Positions 38,374 through 41,703 of a stretch of 41,703 bases of DNA are shown here, in pieces (within the stretch, counting starts at the first letter, position 1; every line of letters starts with the position of its first letter). The notes below the pieces were generated by a model. It did not search any database, was not told the origin of the DNA, and saw only the letters and a program-made list of their open reading frames with translations. The stretch lies in contig JAUWOS010000003.1 of assembly GCA_030611985.1 (NCBI GenBank), positions 1 through 41,703 of the forward strand. The letters run 5' to 3'. Origin of the DNA: Desulfobacterales bacterium (GTDB lineage Bacteria > Desulfobacterota > Desulfobacteria > Desulfobacterales > ETH-SRB1). The position numbers and the translations under genes are program-made.

Positions 38374-40575
38374 ATGCTTACCGATCTTTCCGGACAAATT
38401 GAAAGAATTACTTATGCCAACGAGGAAAATGGTTTTACCATTGCCAGGGTGAAAGTTTACGGAAAACAAGATCTGGTTACTGTAGTCGGAAATCTGACAT
38501 CTCCCCTTCCAGGCGAGATCCTGAAAATGAATGGAGAATGGGCAAATCATCCGAAGTATGGTGAGCAGTTTAAAGTAGTAAATTGCAAGACTTCTGTCCC
38601 GGCCGACGTTTATGGAATGCGAAAATATTTAGGCTCCGGTCTTATCAAGGGAATTGGACCCGTGATGGCAAAAAGGATTACAGGCCGATTTGGCAAGAAG
38701 ACTCTCGACATTATTGAGGATGAAATTGAAAAGCTTGAAGAAGTTGAAGGCATAGGCAAAAAGCGGATCGAAATGATCAAGACAGCCTGGGATGACCAGA
38801 AAGAGATCCGTGAAGTAATGCTTTTTCTGCAGTCACATGACGTCAGTTCAGGCTATGCCACCAAAATATTCAAACAATATAAAAACAGATCAATAGCAGT
38901 GGTGAAAGAAAATCCCTACCGCCTTGCGATGGACATTTTTGGAATCGGATTTGTGACCGCTGATACTATTGCCGAAAAACTTGGATTTGACAAAAATTCC
39001 GAATTAAGAGCCGGCGCAGGCATACTCTATGTCCTCAATCAGCTCGCAAATGAGGGGCATGTTTATTATCCTTATGAATTACTTGTAAAAAAAAGTCGGG
39101 AAATTCTTCAGGTAGAAGAAGAAATTATTCTCAAGGCGCTTGCCGACAGCGCTGTTGAAAAAAGAATAGTTATTGAGACCTTTGATAACGAAATTAAAGA
39201 ATTCGGCAAAAGCAGCAAGGCAGTCTATCTGTCCAAATTTCACGTTTGCGAAACCGGCATCGCCGACCGATTAAAAACTCTGATAAACACTCCCGGATCA
39301 ATCCGTCATATTGAATTGGACAAAGCCATAAAGTGGGTGCAGGAACAGCTTGATATCAGTCTGGCCAAAAACCAGATTGATGCAATAAGATGCTCTCTTG
39401 AAAACAAGTCAATGATTATTACAGGGGGGCCGGGCACAGGCAAAACCACAATTATTGATGCTATTTTAAAGATCTTTTCAAAAATTGATGTAAAAATAAT
39501 GCTCGCAGCGCCCACAGGAAGAGCTGCAAAGCGAATGAGTGAAAATACGGGTCACAAAGCCAGTACCATTCATCGGTTGCTGGAATTCAGTTTTCAGAAA
39601 GGAGGATTTCAGAAAAACGAGGAAAAGCCGCTGGATTGTGACCTGCTGATCATAGATGAAGCATCGATGATCGACACAATTTTGATGCACCACCTTTTAA
39701 AAGCCATTCCCGCCACAGCAACTTTTATTCTTGCAGGCGATGTAAACCAGCTTCCTTCTGTAGGCGCCGGCAATATTCTTAATGATATTATCACATCAAA
39801 TGTGGCGCCGGTAGTAAGATTAAAAGAGATCTTTCGTCAGGCCAGAGAGAGTCAGATCATTGTCAATGCCCATAAGATAAACAGCGGTATTATTCCGTCA
39901 TTTGAACCGCCTGATCAATCCGGGCAAAAGAATGATTTTTATTTTATTCATCAGGAAGACCCTGAAAAAGCGCTGGAAATTATATTAAAACTTATAAAAG
40001 AGCGCATACCCCGACGTTTTGGCTTTGATCCCGTTAAAGACATTCAGGTATTAACTCCAATGCATAAGGGTCTGGTGGGAGCCGGAAACCTTAATATAGA
40101 ATTGCAAAAAGCGCTCAATTCCGGCAAAACCGGTATAATGTTGGGCAGCAGAAATTATATGGTGAACGATAAAGTAATGCAGATCAAAAACAATTATGAT
40201 AAAGATGTTTTCAATGGCGATATCGGAAAAATCATCAGTCTTTCCCAGGAAGACAGGGGAGTGATCATTTCCTTTGATGGTCGAAATGTGGTTTATGATT
40301 TTGCAGACCTGGATGAAATCGTTCTGGCCTATGCGATTTCTATACACAAGTCGCAAGGCTCTGAATATCCTGCTGTGGTTATTCCCCTTCTTACCCAGCA
40401 TTATATACTCTTACAACGCAATCTTATTTATACGGCAGTTACCAGAGGTAAAAACCTGGTTGTAATAGTTGGCTCAAAAAGAGCTATGGCAATCGGGGTG
40501 AATAACAACAAAACACAAAAACGGTTTACCTGTCTGAAACAGAGACTGGCTGCTTGTTTCAAGGAGAACATGTAA
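38374..40575 (+). CDS. recD2: RecD2-type ATP-dependent DNA helicase (SF1B)
   Basis: LSGQIERITYANEENGFTIARVKV, HhH repeats, Walker A ITGGPGTGKTTIIDAIL, DEASMID, YAISIHKSQGSEYPAVVIPL; likely start MLTDL at 38374. Confidence 0.93.
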   Translation: MLTDLSGQIERITYANEENGFTIARVKVYGKQDLVTVVGNLTSPLPGEILKMNGEWANHPKYGEQFKVVNCKTSVPADVYGMRKYLGSGLIKGIGPVMAKRITGRFGKKTLDIIEDEIEKLEEVEGIGKKRIEMIKTAWDDQKEIREVMLFLQSHDVSSGYATKIFKQYKNRSIAVVKENPYRLAMDIFGIGFVTADTIAEKLGFDKNSELRAGAGILYVLNQLANEGHVYYPYELLVKKSREILQVEEEIILKALADSAVEKRIVIETFDNEIKEFGKSSKAVYLSKFHVCETGIADRLKTLINTPGSIRHIELDKAIKWVQEQLDISLAKNQIDAIRCSLENKSMIITGGPGTGKTTIIDAILKIFSKIDVKIMLAAPTGRAAKRMSENTGHKASTIHRLLEFSFQKGGFQKNEEKPLDCDLLIIDEASMIDTILMHHLLKAIPATATFILAGDVNQLPSVGAGNILNDIITSNVAPVVRLKEIFRQARESQIIVNAHKINSGIIPSFEPPDQSGQKNDFYFIHQEDPEKALEIILKLIKERIPRRFGFDPVKDIQVLTPMHKGLVGAGNLNIELQKALNSGKTGIMLGSRNYMVNDKVMQIKNNYDKDVFNGDIGKIISLSQEDRGVIISFDGRNVVYDFADLDEIVLAYAISIHKSQGSEYPAVVIPLLTQHYILLQRNLIYTAVTRGKNLVVIVGSKRAMAIGVNNNKTQKRFTCLKQRLAACFKENM

Positions 40576-40577
40576 TA

Positions 40578-41508
40578 ATGGTAAATCCTGGCGCCACAGA
40601 ATTAAAAGGAAATAAAGCAAATTTTACGCCTGAAATCAGCATCATTATTCCTGCCTACCGTGAAGAGAAAGGCATAGCAACTGTTGTTGAAGAAGTTCGT
40701 CAGGTGATGGATGTGCCTGGTAGTCATTATGAGATTATTGTCGTGGATGATGGATCGGATGATGAAACGGCAAAGAAAGCAAAAGGCGCGGGCGCTATAG
40801 TTATATCTCACCCATATAATATTGGAAACGGTGCTGCCGTAAAGACAGGCATCCGAAAAGCGCATGGTGAAATTCTGGTCATGCTTGATGGGGACGGCCA
40901 GCATGCGCCGGAAGATATTCCTGAGCTTCTCGAAAAACTTGGTTCTTACGATATGGTAGTTGGCGCCCGATCGGGAAATGATCAGGCATCATTGGGACGA
41001 GCTATTGGCAACAAGATATATAATCGGCTCGCATCATATGTTGCAAAGTTCCGTGTTGAAGATCTTACTTCCGGGTTCAGGGGCTATTAAATCGGATATA
41101 GCGCACGATTTTTTATATCTGCTTCCCAACACCTATTCATATCCCACTACGTTGACATTATGTGTTTTGAGAAACGGAAGGACGTTAAAATATGTTCCTA
41201 TCAAGGCAAAGATGCGCAAATCCGGGAAAAGCGGCATAAACATATTCAATGACGGCATCCGTTTTTTCATGATCATAATAAAGATCTGCACGCTGTATTC
41301 CCCTTTCAGAATATTTCTTCCGGTAAGTTTTATTACATTCCTGACAGGTTTGTTTTATTACCTTTATACCTTTTGCATAGGAGGACGTTTTACCAACATG
41401 GGCGCTCTTTTGTTTACCACCTCCATAGTTATATTCATGATGGGGCTTGTTTCCGAGCAGATTTGTCAGATGCGGTTTGAGAAAAGTGAAGGGGATAAAT
41501 TTATTTAG
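40578..41508 (+). pseudogene. Glycosyltransferase family 2 (DPM1-like), frameshifted at 41080-41083
   Basis: Frame 1: ISIIIPAYREEKGIATVVEEV...VEDLTSGFRGY*; frame 2 continues AIKSDIAHDFLYLLPNTYSYPTTLTL... to 41508 with C-terminal TMs; one extra G in GGGG. Confidence 0.87.
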
Positions 41509-41535
41509 AAACCGTTCAAGGGAAATCAATACTGA

Positions 41536-41703
41536 TTAGGAACGTGGACGAATTAACTTCCCCAAGTAGGCGCACAGATTTGGGTCGAATTTGTTTGATC
41601 TCAGATCACAAAAGTTGAAGGAATAGCGAGCTATTTCAATATTTTTGGGATTTGAGATCGGACAAAGGCGGCCTGAAGCTGTGATGCATAGTTGTGGAAG
41701 TTA
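41536..41703. repeat. Repeat family 2, copy 3 (truncated by window end)
   Basis: TTAGGAACGTGGACGAATTAACTTCCCCAAGTAGGCGCACAGATTTGGGTCGAATTTG..., near-identical to 7316-7503. Confidence 0.92.

Overview
The window is a gene-dense chromosomal segment, probably from a Desulfobacterota (Desulfobacterales-like) genome; the lineage is inferred from gene content only. Housekeeping genes include a dGTPase-like HD hydrolase (5'-partial), a UPF0280 protein, LapA, an AMIN-amidase, a GAF-GspE/PilB ATPase, ispF, cysS, topA, dprA, secF, tadA, purA, galE, alr, purN and recD2. There is also an LPS/lipid-A cluster, a Kef-type antiporter, a CDF transporter and an octaheme cytochrome c. Four tRNA genes are present: Glu-CTC, Asn-GTT, Arg-ACG and Pro-CGG. 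The most interesting content is intergenic. (1) A ~158-bp hairpin MITE family has GTAA-starting terminal inverted repeats, and two copies carry perfect 8-bp target-site duplications; this pattern fits a non-autonomous IS66-type element. (2) A second family has ~26-bp TIRs (AGGAACGTGGACGAAATAACTTCCCC) with variable interiors. It sits repeatedly at gene 3' ends, supplies the C-terminus of IspF and lies 13 bp upstream of tRNA-Glu. (3) An intact IS1595-like element has a perfect 8-bp TSD. (4) An eroded island of about 1.8 kb lies between tRNA-Asn and tRNA-Arg. It holds a truncated serine recombinase, an in-frame chimera of an ATPase C-terminus with a BrxL (BREX) C-terminus, and an internally deleted tyrosine-integrase remnant. 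Other points are a single-G frameshift in a GT2 glycosyltransferase and a secF gene separated from secD by an uncharacterised Cys-motif ORF whose start lies in a dispersed repeat. No intact novel defence system or CRISPR array was found.
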